Source: Typha latifolia (Eukaryota; Streptophyta; Magnoliopsida; Poales; Typhaceae). Taken from it: DNA of 64,000 nt. The notes beneath the pieces were generated by a model. It searched no databases, was not told the DNA's origin, and saw only the letters and a program-made list of their open reading frames with translations. Positions 25,687 through 43,400 of this stretch are shown in pieces. The first letter of the stretch is position 1, and each line of letters opens with the position of its first letter. Made by a program: the position numbers and the translations under genes. The stretch covers positions 6,837,808 to 6,901,807 of the forward strand of contig CM034110.1 of assembly GCA_019914945.1 (NCBI GenBank), given 5' to 3'.

Positions 25687-27022
25687 TGATCATGCTGCTT
25701 TGATTCTTGACATGGTCCCTAGATGTTGGCCTAGAATAACCACCCACGATGTCAACCAAAAGAAGCTTATGCTTGCGCTCATTTTGAAGCCTTCAGGACA
25801 GTTTTGGCTCGCACGGCTGGCGGACGGAGGATGTGGTAACTATCTCAGTTCCAAAAGGTTCTAACAAGGACAAGCGAGGGATATTTCCCTGTAAATACTA
25901 CAGATGGTGTTTTCTACCCTACAGGTGTACATATTTATGGGCCTCCTGGGGGAAACTTGTAATACTCGATACATGTGATTTGAAAGGTCAATTATCTTAA
26001 CTGGGTGGATGAGTTGAGATTGTAACTGCAGATGTAATGCCAATGTAGTACCAATAATTCACAATGTATCAGTAGTTAAACGCTACCTTTTCCTTGATCA
26101 TATTGCACCTTAATTATGATCCATGTATACAAATTGATAATGTCTCGTTGACTGACTCGTGTTTGTCTCAAAAGCACGTCAGTTTTTACAATACCAGAGA
26201 CTGCAGAAAGGTGACGCTTAGAGTTGAATCGTCATGTGAGATGTAATAAGTAGGTCAATTAGTTTGAGTCGATATGGATGAAACAACCGCCACCTCAAAC
26301 AAATGTTGGTATCTCCATGTAGAGAATGTTAATCATGTCTGACGAGAACACATCCAAAACACCTATAATCGCAAGCATGGCTTTGATGCCATTTGAAAGT
26401 ACCTGATCCATGCATGCTAGACAATTGAAGTGTCTACGTAACATCTACAGATATGATCCTTTCTACGTATCTCCGTGCCCATTCTCAACAGGGCCTTAAA
26501 GACTACAAGGAAGAAATAACATAATGAAGAGATTAGAAAAAATTCTTTCTAGGTCCTTGAATCTAGAGTTATTAACCTGTCTCAAAACTCCAAAATAAAA
26601 CTTAATAACAAAAGAGATTTATCACAGTATAGCTGTCGGTAAAATATTGATCAATCGGCATTTTACTTTTAAATAAAATACTAATAAATTCATCGTTGAT
26701 ATTTATAAAGTAATAAATAAAATATTAATCTTATCTACTATTTATATATAAATTTAGCGATTTATTAAAAAATTAAAAACTAATCAAATCAGCATCTTTA
26801 CTATAGCAGTAAAGCTAGGGCTAGTTTGGTCAAAAACTCAATGTAGAGTGCAACTTTGCAAAGTGCTTTCGTAATCCAATCAGAATCCACGTCTTTTATG
26901 GCCCGAGAAAGAGTAAAAATCATACAAAAATAGGCAACAAGCCTAGACTTCTTTTAAGTTCTGAGAGGGAGACATCACCTTAAGCCTATTATATACTATA
27001 TATGTGATGTTCCCAATATGGC
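25687..27022. other. convergent 3' region between UPL7 and ECHIDNA
   Basis: Holds the UPL7 3' UTR on the plus strand (from 25687, probably a few hundred bases) and the ECHIDNA 3' UTR on the minus strand. AT-rich, with no further gene recognised. Confidence 0.6.
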
Positions 27023-30000
27023 TTATACAACACTAAATGCTGATTGCAAAGTTGATGAAAAATGGGAAGCGATAGTTTGTGAAGCAAATTGCTGGATCTG
27101 TTTCTTGGCATCTGCAAGAAATAAGACAATTGGTTTATTAGATATCATTTGCCCTAGTAGATTTAATCATGCAATTATAGTCAATAATGAGATTAAAAAT
27201 GACAATGTCGCATCACTTTGTAGTTAAATAGAGCACATAGACTAGCTCAGATGGTTCTGGAGAGAAATTCAAAGAATGAGGCGATATGCTGAAAAAGAAA
27301 GAAGGAAAATACTTGTATTCTTTTGACAAAGGAAATAGCAAGAGGCTTCAGATACACCAATGGAGTGAAAGCTTAGGAAAGAGAATATCACAGTTCTACT
27401 AATTAGTTACCCAGAACATATGGAACGATTACCCTATTACTTCATATGTTAGAATGAGATATTACAGCATTGCCAGAACATATGGAATTATTCCAGTATT
27501 ATCCTATCCTACATCTAATATAGATATTTTACGTCAAATTATCCTGATGAAGAAAATCATGTTGCTTTGGTTTAAAAATAAATTCCTTTGGCCTGTCCTA
27601 CTTTGAGAATTCACATCTAGTTAAAAAAAGAGGTTGATGTTATAAAATGGAATAAATGAACTTCAATAATCAAATAGAAGTAAAATGCAACAAAGTTTAG
27701 GCCAAGTTTGGAGGAAAATAAAGAGAAAAAAATTCATACCTTTGCGACATTTAGTAAAGCCAACTATATTTGCGATGCTGAGGCTCAAGCAAACTCCCAC
27801 TACGAGTACATAATCAGCTTGAAATCTTATGAGTGAAAATATTCCCAAAAATATCCAAGCGACAGCCTGAATCAAGGGTGGGATGCTTCCTCATAAATAT
27901 ATTTGCAAGAACGTAGACATGGTTATAATTACGGCAATTATTATATAGGTATCAACTATCAATAGTCTATAGAACTCATGGTCATAAAATAATAATCACA
28001 AGTTGAAAATAAAAAAGATTGCATATCCGGATATTGGGATATAAAGGATTGTTGTTCTTGTAATTGTTAACTTGTTGTTGAAGGGAGAGAGAATTCCTAT
28101 AGTTCAAAGGTAGTGCATCAAATATGTGGATTGGATGAGAAAATAAAGACAATGAAAATGCCAGAACGTCTAAAGTAAGAAAAAGGACTTGAGAAAGGAG
28201 AAAATGACATATTGAGTTGACATCATTGAACTTTTCCAACACTATGGCTTGGCTACAGCATAAATCAAAGGTGAGGTGCACCAGAGAATGAATTCTCAGT
28301 CAATACTTCCAAATGCTTAATTCCCAAGTTAATTATATTAAAAATCATAATACACATAACCAACTTGACATATAATGAGACATCATCATCTTCAATTGAC
28401 ATGCTTTACTGTAATACTATTTCCCTTTACCTAATCTGGATTTATCTTAAGATGCTTAGGCAAATTAAATGAATGTTTAAATAGCAAACTGGTTTCCAAA
28501 TTCTATGTCAGCTAGGAAACAAATCAAGAAATGATTTATTGCACCGTCATCCTTCTACTGATTTCAGAAATATCTTAAGCTGGTTTCTTGGCCCCTATAG
28601 AATAACAAAAGGAACAAGATATTGAACCATAATTTCTAGCATACTTCTCCAGTACATCATAATGAAGAGTTGGTGTTCATTTCTAAGTCTAAAATATAAG
28701 TCTTGAACTTAAAATTTACATTGAACAGAAAGCTAAAGTTTCTTAACGTACTATGGAATTCCAGAGTTAATTTAGTATGTAAATATGAGATTTGGAGCTT
28801 TGTTAATGAAATAGGAATGTATAAAATCATAGAACTTCTGATCTTAGTAAGCCAGAGAGTAACATCAAGAGGATAACATGGCTAATGATATCATTGAGCA
28901 GAACAAAAATCGCTCCATAGTTCATAATATAATTTACATAGGAAAGCTAGAGCCTAATCTCAAAAATTCATGCTTTCCTGGACCCGCATCTTCCCATGGA
29001 ACCTAAGAAATTTATTAAATAATTCCTATGAGCTCAAATCTCGATTATATTGGTCCTGCCTGCTTGGCAGTTTAGTCATGTCCTCTTCGTATTGTCACAA
29101 CATAACATGCCTTCTTTCATGCACACATGCAACAAAGCTTAGTAAGGTGTCCTTAAAAGGCTTCAGGAACAGGACCATAATGCGAATAACTAATAAAAAG
29201 GTGGTACAGGGAGAGCACAAGATTATATTAACATGCAATTAACTAGAAAGCCAAGCAATACAGTAGCTCAACTTACTGTTAAGTAGAGAGTCCACCAGAA
29301 CAGCCATGAATCCTTTTTGTTCATCCGAGCAAGAGACTGCACAAGGAAAAAGAAAAAGAAAAAGAAAATTACTAAACCAGAAAAGATCCTTAAATATGAA
29401 GCTATCCTCTAAATTAAAAAATATAAACTACATATGACAATGAACCAATTAAAACTGCATAAACATGGAAATGCTACAGACCTCCTGGTCCAAACATTCA
29501 AACTTCCACACGCTCTCTCCTTGTTCATTAATCTCATTCCACCACCTCAATCCAACTAATATCCGCCCACTGACATTTTTGACGACCCAGAAATCAAGAG
29601 CAGCTAGTATAACGGTAACCACAAAGATGATCACAAAACTATTCACAAAGAGAGCGGACAGCACGTAGAACGCCAAAGCTGCAGCCTATAGATACGATAA
29701 TAACACAATTAACTCAGCACAAGAGAAAACCACAATGGTAATTACAGCCGGATAGATACCTTGAATAGCACGTGGAAGAAGCACGTCTTAGGGTTAGCAT
29801 AGTTCTCCCCATTATCCTACAGATAAAAAAGAAGCATCATACAAGAGAAATCAATGGTTAGAGCTTGCTTGGATCTGCATAGGAGAAGAGTAGTCAGCAA
29901 AACCGATGCCAGCAATTAGAAGTAAAAGAAATGAATCAAAGAACCGAGACGGATCAAGGAACCGGAGAAAAGAATTAGATCCGAAACAATAATCAAACCC

Positions 30001-30145
30001 CAGCTCAAATCGATCAAGAGGAGATCGAACACACGGAAACCCTAACTCTAAATGGGAGATGCAAGGATCGAGATCCACAGATCTGAGGAGGCTAAGGATT
30101 CGATCACGAAAAGGGAAGAGTAATACCGACCTGGCTTCGATCCAT
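27023..30145 (-). CDS. ECH: ECHIDNA / TVP23-family trans-Golgi network membrane protein
   Basis: Integral membrane protein of the Golgi/TGN. The plant homologue of yeast Tvp23 is needed for secretory sorting and cell elongation. Coding exons from the start: 30145-30131, 29816-29760, 29685-29482, 29336-29277, 27866-27740, 27111-27023. All borders are GT-AG and phases agree, giving 183 residues (the Arabidopsis protein is about 186). The protein reads MDRSQ, then DNGENYANPKTCFFHVLFK, a hydrophobic pair, the family signature VKNVSGRILVGLRWWNEI, SLARMNKKDSWLFWWTLYLT, another hydrophobic pair with LIRFQADYVLVVGVCLSL, and the tail QFASQTIASHF...SAFSVV. About four membrane segments are expected. The first coding exon is only five codons; it is chosen because it gives an in-frame ATG and a clean donor. 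Convergent with UPL7, upstream of the ARF gene on the same strand. Confidence 0.95.
30038..30046 (+). promoter_or_regulatory. telo-box AAACCCTAA in ECHIDNA intron 1
   Basis: The perfect telo-box word lies in the first intron, about 100 bases after the start codon. Telo-boxes are common near the 5' ends of plant housekeeping genes. Function here is inferred only. Confidence 0.4.
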
Positions 30146-30595
30146 CTCGAGGACAAATCTCAAGGAGAAGGCTTCGAAATCCTTCCTCCGCTGAAGGCTC
30201 AAAGAGGGGAGAGCTCGGATCGGTGCCTCTCGAGAGAAGAGAGAAGAAAGAAAACAGAGGGAGGAAATCGAAGAAAATTACAAGAAAACCAAAAGAAAAA
30301 TAGACGGGACCCAGCAAGGGTGTAGTCGAACCGAATTCTAGAATCAAATTGAAATAATTTCAATTCTAGCAGCCAATTTCGAGCTCGTCCCTAAAATCAA
30401 TCGACCAGTAATTTTGAACAAATTTAAGCCTAAATGGAGCATGATCAAACTTGAAACACGGTTGAAATAAGGCTTGATCCACTAGTGAAGGTATAAGACT
30501 AATACACTTAATACGCTTACCCCCAAAAAAAAAAAAAGCTCATTATTTTTGAGTTTTATTAATATTTAGTTGTTATACTAGTTTAGTGTTCAATT

Positions 30596-30920
30596 AAGGT
30601 TAATTACGTTAACACCTCCCTGAACTATACCTGATTTTCATATAACGTGAGTGACGAAAACCAACTATATCCCTAATTAATATATCACAAAAAATAATTT
30701 TTATTAAAATATTTTTATTTTAATTTAATTAATCGGTTATGTAAATATTAGGAGGCCATTTAGATCATTTAGAATTAATTACGTCTGATATAATCACCAC
30801 GCTGACTCGTCTAATTTTCTGACGGTACATTAACGGAAGTGTGAAATTGTAATTTAGAAAGTTTAGGGATCTCTATAAAAATCGGATATAGTTCAAGGGG
30901 GCGTTGATATAATTTGCCCT
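30596..30920. mobile_element. foldback MITE between ECHIDNA and ARF
   Basis: About 325 bp. The 5' end (AAGGTTAATTACGTTAACACCTCCCTGAACTATA) pairs with the reverse complement of the 3' end (AGGGCAAATTATATCAACGCCCCC, then TTGAACTATATCCGATTTTTATA) over roughly 50 bases with mismatches. It has no coding capacity. No clean target duplication is visible, so the superfamily (Mutator-like or hAT) stays open. Confidence 0.7.
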
Positions 30921-32164
30921 TCGAATAAACTAATTTTAGAAAATTCTTATTATCAAACACTAGCTTACTATTAAAATTTGAATAATTTAGATATATAAAA
31001 AACTTTTTTTTGTTGCAGTTCGGCCCATTTTGTTAATTTGAGTGTAATTTAATTTATTTCATTTGGAAATGAATTCAGTCTTAGATAATGATAGAATCGA
31101 AATGAATTATACTAAGGTACACAAATTCATTTTATAATGTTCTATTTTCTATTTTATCCTTAGCTATCAATAACAATGTAATTAAGTAAAAAATAGTTTT
31201 GAAATTTAGAAAAATTAATTGAGTAGGAAATGTTCCACCCTCATAATCTCATTGCATTAGGAATTGTACTTAGTAAAACTCCAATCAAATCTACTTAAAT
31301 CAATCCAAGGATGGAGTCCAAAATTGATCGCCTGGTACTACTGAGATTAATCATTTTTCTCCTTTACTTCGAAACTTTTAAATTGTGAAAATAGAACTAG
31401 ATCAATTTTAGGTTTTTTTAATTTTATTTTATTTTATTTGCGTGTATTCTTCTAAATTAATATTTACATGTGTAATGTGTACTCCTCAAAACATATATGT
31501 ACTTTGCAAAAGATACCAGTTATTTTTCATTAAATATAAGTTAATAAAGAGAAATGTATAAAAACTAAAATAAAGACATTTTTATCTTTTATATCTATAT
31601 TGTTGAATTTTAACAGTTAATTAACTCTAAGGAGTATCTATGCACACACAAAAAACCCTTTATTTTAAAGTAAGAATATGAATATTGCATCTATCTGGTA
31701 ATTGTATCAGTTGATTCTGATGATTGTATCAGATGACATATAATTTAGTTTATGTTTGATTAGATCGTGTTGCACGATCACCAAACCTTGCAATCTCTTA
31801 CAACCATGTAGGTTCTTCTACATACACCATCACCAAATATAACCAATCCCTGCAGCAAGTTTAACACATCTAACCAAATAAAATTGTCAACAAGATAGTA
31901 ATAGTATCACCATTTTATCACAACAAATTTCCGGATCATATTTGTCTAAGCTATAAAGACTATTTGTAAAGCTTGCAAGTGAACTACTAGCAGCCCTTTC
32001 ACAAATACAATAAATTTGAGTCCACAATGACTCCCAGTAGTTTCTTGGCACCAAGAAATCCTGACACCAGAATCTAAGCCTGCAGAAAAATGTAATAATC
32101 CACTATTACTGTGCCAGAATGAATTTATATGAGAAATTACAGAATATTCTCATGCATTCATCAA
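30921..32164. other. intergenic, ECHIDNA promoter side and ARF 3' UTR
   Basis: AT-rich sequence without recognisable genes. The part nearest 32164 should hold the ARF 3' UTR on the minus strand. Confidence 0.5.
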
Positions 32165-36200
<4,036 letters not shown>

Positions 36201-36219
36201 AGACATCACTAAAAATCTC

Positions 36220-37435
36220 GTGATTCTTTATGGAAAAGTCTGAGCATGCTAAAGTTCAATACGTAGTGAATTGGAAAGAAGGTAAAGATAGAGCGGGCTT
36301 AAATATCAGGGATCTTAGAGTTGCTCAGGTGGCTTCTATGGCTCTAAAGATTGGGCAAATGCTTAATAACAGTATGGAAAGTTTCAAATATGGGGTAATA
36401 ATCGTACCAGAAAGCATTGTGAGTCTGCTGCACAGCTTAAAGAAAGGTTTTCGTGTTACATTGGGGTATCATTCATGACCCAAGAATTTTTTTTGTATGC
36501 CTATTTGCCTGGAAACCTACTTACTTGAATATGAGCATTCAATTTGGGACCATTAAATTTCGGGGACCAAGAAAGTGGCTAGATTGATACGTCTAAGTAA
36601 TTGGAATGCTAATAGAGTCAGTCAATCTTTGGTTTGGGCCTATTTTGAGGAAGCAAATTTTTGATATGCAACTTCCAAGAATCCCCACAAGAGACGATTG
36701 GATTTAGATGCATGATCCTAAGGGGTTTCACAGGGTCGGCTTATGGCTTTCTATTCCAAAAATCTATGGTAGATTTTCCTAATACCGACAAAAAATAGAA
36801 ACTTATGTGGAATTTAAATATTGCCCCGAGCATTAGGAAACTAATGAGGGAAAGATTGCCAACTAAAGTTAGGCTTTTTAAATATGGTCTCTCAATTGAC
36901 CCTATATGTAATATATGTGATAGGGATGGGGATTCTGCGGAGTATGTTTTTCTTGTGACGTGGCTCGTCAACATTTCTATGATTATTTTGGGTATTCATT
37001 TTTCTTTTAATGGGGGTTGGTTTTTAGGGATTGGATTCATGAAATGGATCGGCATACTAACTCCTTTTCTCTTGCTATAATTACGAATTCTCTTTAGCAA
37101 ATTTGAAAAAGTCGTATAGTTTTAAGAATGCCAAACCTTCTGTTTATCAATTATGGAGGAATATGTTTAATGACAATTTCTAAGTGGCACCCCCAAACCC
37201 TAGTGTTATCAAGATAAATGTTGATGGTGCTTTTGATCCTACAACTACATAGGAAGGTGAGGGGTGGATTTTCAAAGACTCTAATGCATGTGTTTTGTTG
37301 GCAGAAAGAGAACCGTGCAATTGAGTAAAAGCTATCTTATCTCAAGTTTGGGCTTTTATGATAAGCCTTGGGTTTTCAAAATTGATTTTTAAAATTGATT
37401 CCCAAGTCCTAATTCATCTACTATATCAATAATCA
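36220..37435 (+). pseudogene. decayed LINE retrotransposon (RT tail, zf-RVT, RNase H)
   Basis: Three blocks in plant-LINE order. At 36290-36370 is a GLNIRDLRVAQVASMALK-like piece, matching the GGLGIRDL region after the reverse transcriptase. At 36805-36960 is a zinc-binding region (LPTKVRLFKYGLSIDP, then CNICDRDGDSAEYVF). At 37200-37430 is an RNase H-like domain (KINVDGAFDP, then GWIFKDSNACVLLA, then LGFSKLIFKIDSQVLI). In-frame stops (for example in the RNase H block at about 37250 and 37323) and frameshifts make it non-functional. It lies between the ARF and YTH genes. Confidence 0.8.
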
Positions 37436-38800
37436 AATCCATGGAAACTCAAAGGGATTTTGGTTGATTGATGCGCCCCTTTTCCTCTCTTCCCCTCTCC
37501 TTTTCTTTTTTATTCTCTTTCTTTCTTTTTCTTTCTTTTCTTTTTTCTTTCTTCTGTCTTCTCCCTCGATAGTTTCTTTTCCCCTTTTCTTCTTCTCGCC
37601 GTGCAGGAGCGTTATCAGAATTTCCGATCCCCTAGGTTGAAACATTAGAGAGCATGATGAGTATGTGATATTAATACATTATATTTAATCACGATAAGCA
37701 TATTTATATTTATTTATTGTTGTATTTTTCATCACACTACTTCTATACTATAGCAATAGATACTTACTGGATTTTATGCTCATTACTATTTAGTAAAATT
37801 ATTTTTAAATTAGTAGATAACCTTCGGGCCCATGGAAGATCTAGCAAAGACTCGCTTTTAGTTTTATAATTCTTATTTTTATTCTATTCATGTAAATTAA
37901 GTTATACGACTTATAGCTCATGAGTAGACTTTGACTTATATTTTATGGACATGTATTTTGAGCTTGTTATCTCTTTAGTGTTATGGACTTCTTTATCTAT
38001 TTTATTTGTTAAAATATAAGATTTTCGCTTATATATTGTGTTGAAATATTGACCAATAAATTATTAGCAAATAAACTCGAAGGGTACTGAAGCGCAAATG
38101 TGTTAAAAAAACCCCGGAAATTTTTTTGCCACGTAGTCTTTAGCATCTAAGATGGTACCACATAGAGATAAGGATGAGTTTTATTTAAATCCTAAACAAA
38201 AGTAGGGTGAACAGGTGGAGGGGTTACTTAGTGGCGAAGCTCACGTCCTTATCACTAATAAAAGAATAAGAATGTTACCCTCTAACGTACCTTTACCTAT
38301 AAAAGATTGCTTGATAAATTTCTACTCCCAATCATTATTGAATCACCGTAGAAAAGGGCTGATAATGTAAAATATAAACCTTCTAATTTGCAATTTTATG
38401 CCTTATTAGCTCCTAAAATACAAATAGGCAGAGAGTTAAATGGAGCTCTAACCCCAACAATCTCTGAATTAGACCCGGACCCAAACTATCGGATTTATTC
38501 TCAGGATCCAAACCCGATTAGGGTTTGATTAATTTTGGCGTCGTGTATGTTTAAGCGTCGCTTCGCAGTAAATCAGCATAACTACATGGCAGGCTTCACC
38601 TTCGTCTTTCGTTTTTTATTTCATGACTTATATGACCTTAGTTTTGATTAGATTTTACTGAAACACCACCGCTTTAACAGGAATACATCCTCCACTTTCC
38701 CGCTGCGTCCGGAAGCTCTTAATAAGTAAATTTCAAATTTGGCGGTCGGCGTGGCATGTTCGATATTAAAGCGAACATTGTGTGGGTATTTTCGGTACAC
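37436..38800. other. intergenic region upstream of the YTH gene
   Basis: Starts with a CT-rich run (37480-37600), then AT-rich sequence. I see no gene. The last few hundred bases should be the promoter of the YTH gene. Confidence 0.5.
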
Positions 38801-38839
38801 AAAAAGCAATGAAAGAGAACTACAAAAGGATCCCCATAG

Positions 38840-40416
38840 TCTCCCCCAATTCCGAATCCGTCTCGTCCTCCATCTTTCCTTTTTCGCGTTGCATTTTTCC
38901 TACTAGGGTTAGGGTTTTGTAAGCGATCCGCTGCAATCGAAGCCATCAGAAACCCTCGTGGGGAGTCATCTAAGGGGATTAAATCTCTTCGTATACTCTC
39001 GTAGGTCCTTGGATCATTCGCTGTTGGAGATTTGGGAGGGTCTTCGCCCTTGTTTTGGTGATCTCTCTTTCTTCCTCGTTATTTTCACCAGCTTATCCTT
39101 TTTTTTTTATTCCAAGTAGAGAATAGTTGTGTGTGTTTGCTTCTGATTGTGATTTCTGATGTTGGTATTAGGTTCGCGTGCTTGATTTTACGAAGTTTTT
39201 AGGAATTTCATTAAGTGTTTAGGGCTTTCATGTGATCCGTGGATGCGAGATCTGGCCACATTTTGAGTAATTTTCCGTTGAAAATTCGATTAATTTTGTT
39301 GCTTTTAGGTTAAGTTATTAGAAGGATACTCTTCCGCTTTGACATTTTTGGCATTCTAAAATCGTCAAAATCCTTTCCTTTTTGAGTTTAATTTTATTTT
39401 CTTCAGATATATAATTGGCTTGGTAAAGGAGAAGCTCCGTGGACGTTAGTGTATTTTGCGAACTTGTGTTATTTTAATGGTACGGTTTTGGGTTAGATAT
39501 GACTCTTGCAGTGGTTTATACATCCTAATTATGTAGAGTTGAAGGGAAAGATTGTTTATGAATTGTAATTTGGGAAAGAACTGAGGTCAGGCTATCAGTC
39601 GTGACATTAAGTTCTGATTTAGGGCATAAGTGGATAATTAAGCGACATTACAATGAGATGCTTTGACACAAATATGATAGAGGTAGTGTAAGACTTCATT
39701 GATGCAATGTCACCTTAGGTGTTGATATTTAGTGGCTGTGTTCTGTACCTTTACTGCATATATGCTGATGACCATCGATAATGCTTTCTAATAGATTCAA
39801 TCTGAAGGAAATTAGGAATACTGTGGCCAAGAAGGATGAATACTTGTGGAATGAGAAATACTTGAAGCCAAATGCTGGAAAATCTCTGATCCCAGTTGTT
39901 GATCACAATGAAATTTTGGGTCCTTGGGAAATTCTAGGATGCCAAAAATGTATTAAAGAAAGGAGAGAGTTAATAGCTTTGTGAAGTTTGAGATTGTGGA
40001 CTTTATAGCTACACATAATAGTTCATGATAAAAAAAAGTCACTAGAATGTATACAGCTACATTTAAATTTCTCTTATTATCTAAGTACAATTTTTCATCA
40101 CATGGCTACTCTGTATGACTTAATCTATTATTAGGATGTTGGAAATAGGATATTCATATTAATCATGCTGCACTAGTGTGTGCTGGATCTGGATAGCTTT
40201 GAACAGTTCTTGTCAACATGTCGGTATAGTTTTTTTTTCTCTTTTTGCACGGATGATTATGCATGTTAGTAAGGCCACTGCATAATTTTAAGCTTTTAAT
40301 GGTATCTGGCAGTTATAAGTTTTTGCACTGGTTGTTTTATTTGGTTTGCTGAGCCTTCTAGATTTTCATGAACAGCATTTCACATCAAAAGGCCACCTCC
40401 TAAAGAGACTGGTGTT
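38840..40416 (+). other. presumed 5' leader and leader intron(s) of the YTH gene
   Basis: GC-richer sequence at 38850-39060 resembles a plant 5' UTR exon, followed by about 1.3 kb that looks intronic. The acceptor AACAG at about 40377 opens the first coding exon. The frame is open upstream of the chosen ATG (PPPKETGV), so an upstream coding exon is not excluded. The open stretch 39781-39984 has no recognisable domain. Confidence 0.4.
38909..38917 (+). promoter_or_regulatory. telo-box (TTAGGGTTT) at the 5' end of the YTH gene
   Basis: GGGTTAGGGTTTTG at 38906-38918 holds the reverse complement of AAACCCTAA. It is placed where the 5' UTR or core promoter of the YTH gene is expected. Confidence 0.45.
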
Positions 40417-43400
40417 ATGGGTAGTGAAGGGACATCAGAGTTCGTATATGGCCAGGATTTATATTACCCTTCCTCCGCTGACTACTATGGATATTACTGT
40501 ACAGGTATAACATTGAATTGCAGTCACCTTGATTTGAGCAAACTCTAGGTTGAAGAGTACTGTTCTGCATTCAGTATGTTACCTAACTTGTTGACAACTT
40601 CCCTGAGCAGGAACTGGAGCACCCGATGAATGGGATGACCACAACAACTTTTTTGGATTAGATGGTCAAGATCTCCATTACCCGGTTAGTATTATCTGGC
40701 TAACTTGCTATTTCCCAGTAATTATATTCTAATATTGGTTGCTTTTACAGGGTCTACAGGCTGAGGGCTCACCATACATGTATTATACACCTAACTATGG
40801 ATATGCACAGTCTTCTTACAACCCTTACAATCCTTACATCCCAGGGTCTGTCATAGGACATGATGGCTCATCCCTTGGGACTCACGAATATTTTACTGAC
40901 CCAACATACCACCAACCCATTTCTTCACCTTATTATGTCCCAGTTGTTCTTCCATCTGGTGCAGACATTGTTCAGCAGAACATTCCAGAACCTCTATTAT
41001 ATGCCAGTTTTCCTTCTTTTTCTAGTAAAACTGATGAAGGTGTGAAAGCATCTGCAACTTTACCTTTAACTTCTCAGAGAGCTGCTTATCCATCATTAGA
41101 ACCATCACGTTCTTCTTCCCAGCAGTTTCAAGCCCCTGGTAAGCTATCGAAAGGATCCCTACTAAATTTTCCAGCAAAGAAGCAATCTTCACATGGAGCC
41201 ATGCCGCCTTACAATGTTTCTCATGTAACTCAGGTAGAATGTTTTGCTGAGATATTTCTATGAGATATTTTTCCTGTAACAAAATTATTTTGAATCATTA
41301 TATGCTATATGGCTGAGTAAGCTGCTACTTTTTTTTTTCTTTTTCTTTTCTTGAGTAGTTATTTCCAACTCAATTAGAGATATTGTTAGTCACATTCTTG
41401 AGTAGTTCTTTCCAACTCATTTAGTTAGCTGAGCATTTTACTGAAGCCACCCTATTTCTTTCTTTATTCTCATCCTTTTCAACTCCAAGGCTTTTGATGC
41501 CATAAGTATCTTTATTTTTTGCTTTTATAATGCCTTTCTTTGTCAGAATAATGTCCGCTCATGATAATAATTCTTGGTCTCAGGCTAGCAATTTTACTGG
41601 TTCAGCTAATGTGACAGAACAACTATTACATGGGAGGATTCCTTCTGGTGAGCATCCATCAAAAGCTAACATGCAAGTCAACAGTAACCTTCCACACTTT
41701 GGGCCTGATCTTCATAAGTGGGTCTCAGTTGATAAGTTCAGGCTGAGGACACAGTCTAGTGACTTCTCGAGTAACAGTAGTGGAAGATCACACGGTTTAA
41801 ATGAGCATAACCGTGGAGCTAGAACAAACAGGGCAAGTGGACAATGGACTTCAACAATCACTGTTAGAGCTTATACATCAAAAGTGGGCATCAGTAATCC
41901 TGAAAGAAACATTATTATTAGTGTTGATCAATATAACAAAGATGACTTCCCTGTTGAGTATCCATCTGCCAAGTTCTTCATCATCAAATCTTATAGTGAG
42001 GATGATGTTCATAAGAGCATAAAGTACAATATTTGGTCAAGTACCCCCAATGGAAACAAGAAACTTAATGCTGCATATGAAGACGCTCAAAGGTTATCTG
42101 TAGGGGAGCCTCTAAAGTGTCCTGTCTTTTTGTTCTTTTCTGTAAGTGGCTATTCTTTCTGATTTATTTAATGTTCAGTTTTGCTTTTCCTTCTTAAAGG
42201 CTGTGTTTTTGCCCGTTAATGTGAAAATCTCCATTATGCAGGTTAATGGTAGCGGTCAATTCTGTGGTGTTGCTGAGATGATAGGCCCTGTAGATTTCCA
42301 GAAAGACATGGATTTTTGGCAGCAAGATAAGTGGACTGGTAGTTTCCCTGTCAAATGGCACATTATCAAGGATGTGTCAAACGCCAGCTTTCGGCAGATT
42401 GTACTAGAGAACAATGAAAATAAACCTGTAACACACAGCAGGGATACACAAGAGGTGAATAAGATAATCTATTTTTCTGCGTGTTGCAAGTTTTATGCTA
42501 TATTACGCCGGTAATGTGCATGCACATGATTTGTAGACTTGATGCTCTTCAATTTACGAAATATCACAGTTATTATTTACAATGTCTTAATTATAATACT
42601 CTTGTAGTACCTCACTGTCTGTTTTTACCAAGGGTGGAAAATTTGTGGCCCAAATTCATTAACCTATTCAAAGATATTAAATCAATGAAAGACAATGTAT
42701 TGCTTTCAATATGACTGACTACGATAGAAAAATTAGAGATACAAGAATAATAGGGTAACAAGTGGACACCTACTATCTGTACTTCCATTCGCTGAAAAAT
42801 ATTATGCTTGACTATTTTGCATAGCTGTCTTATGGTCCTCAAAGTTGTGTACTAGCTTGATGATAGCGATATCAGCATGTGGATTTTCTACAAGTAATCT
42901 CTAGGTTGAGGTACCATATCTCCCAGTGATCACTTGAGGGCATTTAATTGAGTTAGATGTTAGTAATTCTATCACTTTTGATATACTCTAATATTTATTA
43001 TTTTTAGAATTTCCTAATTCTTGACATAAGGCTACATTAATAGCTGGTCATAGGTATAAGCATTTCATAGTTCATCAACTATGTTAAATTATGTAAATGT
43101 TACATGTAATTATCATTCTAATCTCAGATCTATCTTTTGTGACTTGCCGACTATGTTAATTGTATGTTGTCATTACCCTAATCAAACACCTGTGTTAAGA
43201 AATGCAGTGGATTATGTTGTTGTGATACTAATCATTTTCCTAATTTTACCACCTATATTACTAACTTGGCTTGTTTTTGTGCAGATAACCTATATACCAG
43301 GCACAAGCATGCTTAAAATCTTCAAGAACAGTCCACTGAAGGAGTCTATACTTGATGACTTTCTGCGGTATGAAGAGCTGGAGAAAAATAATCAGGAAAG

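Noticed and set aside
27018..27227. Plus-strand 69-codon frame
   Set aside because: Antisense shadow of the last ECHIDNA exon (27023-27111), which has correct phase and family sequence.
30048..30347. Open frames on both strands around the ECHIDNA start
   Set aside because: They overlap the ECHIDNA leader and intron 1. GA-rich composition explains them, and the five-codon first exon fits the gene.
41022..41282. Minus-strand 86-codon frame
   Set aside because: Antisense to a coding exon of the YTH gene, with no family resemblance.
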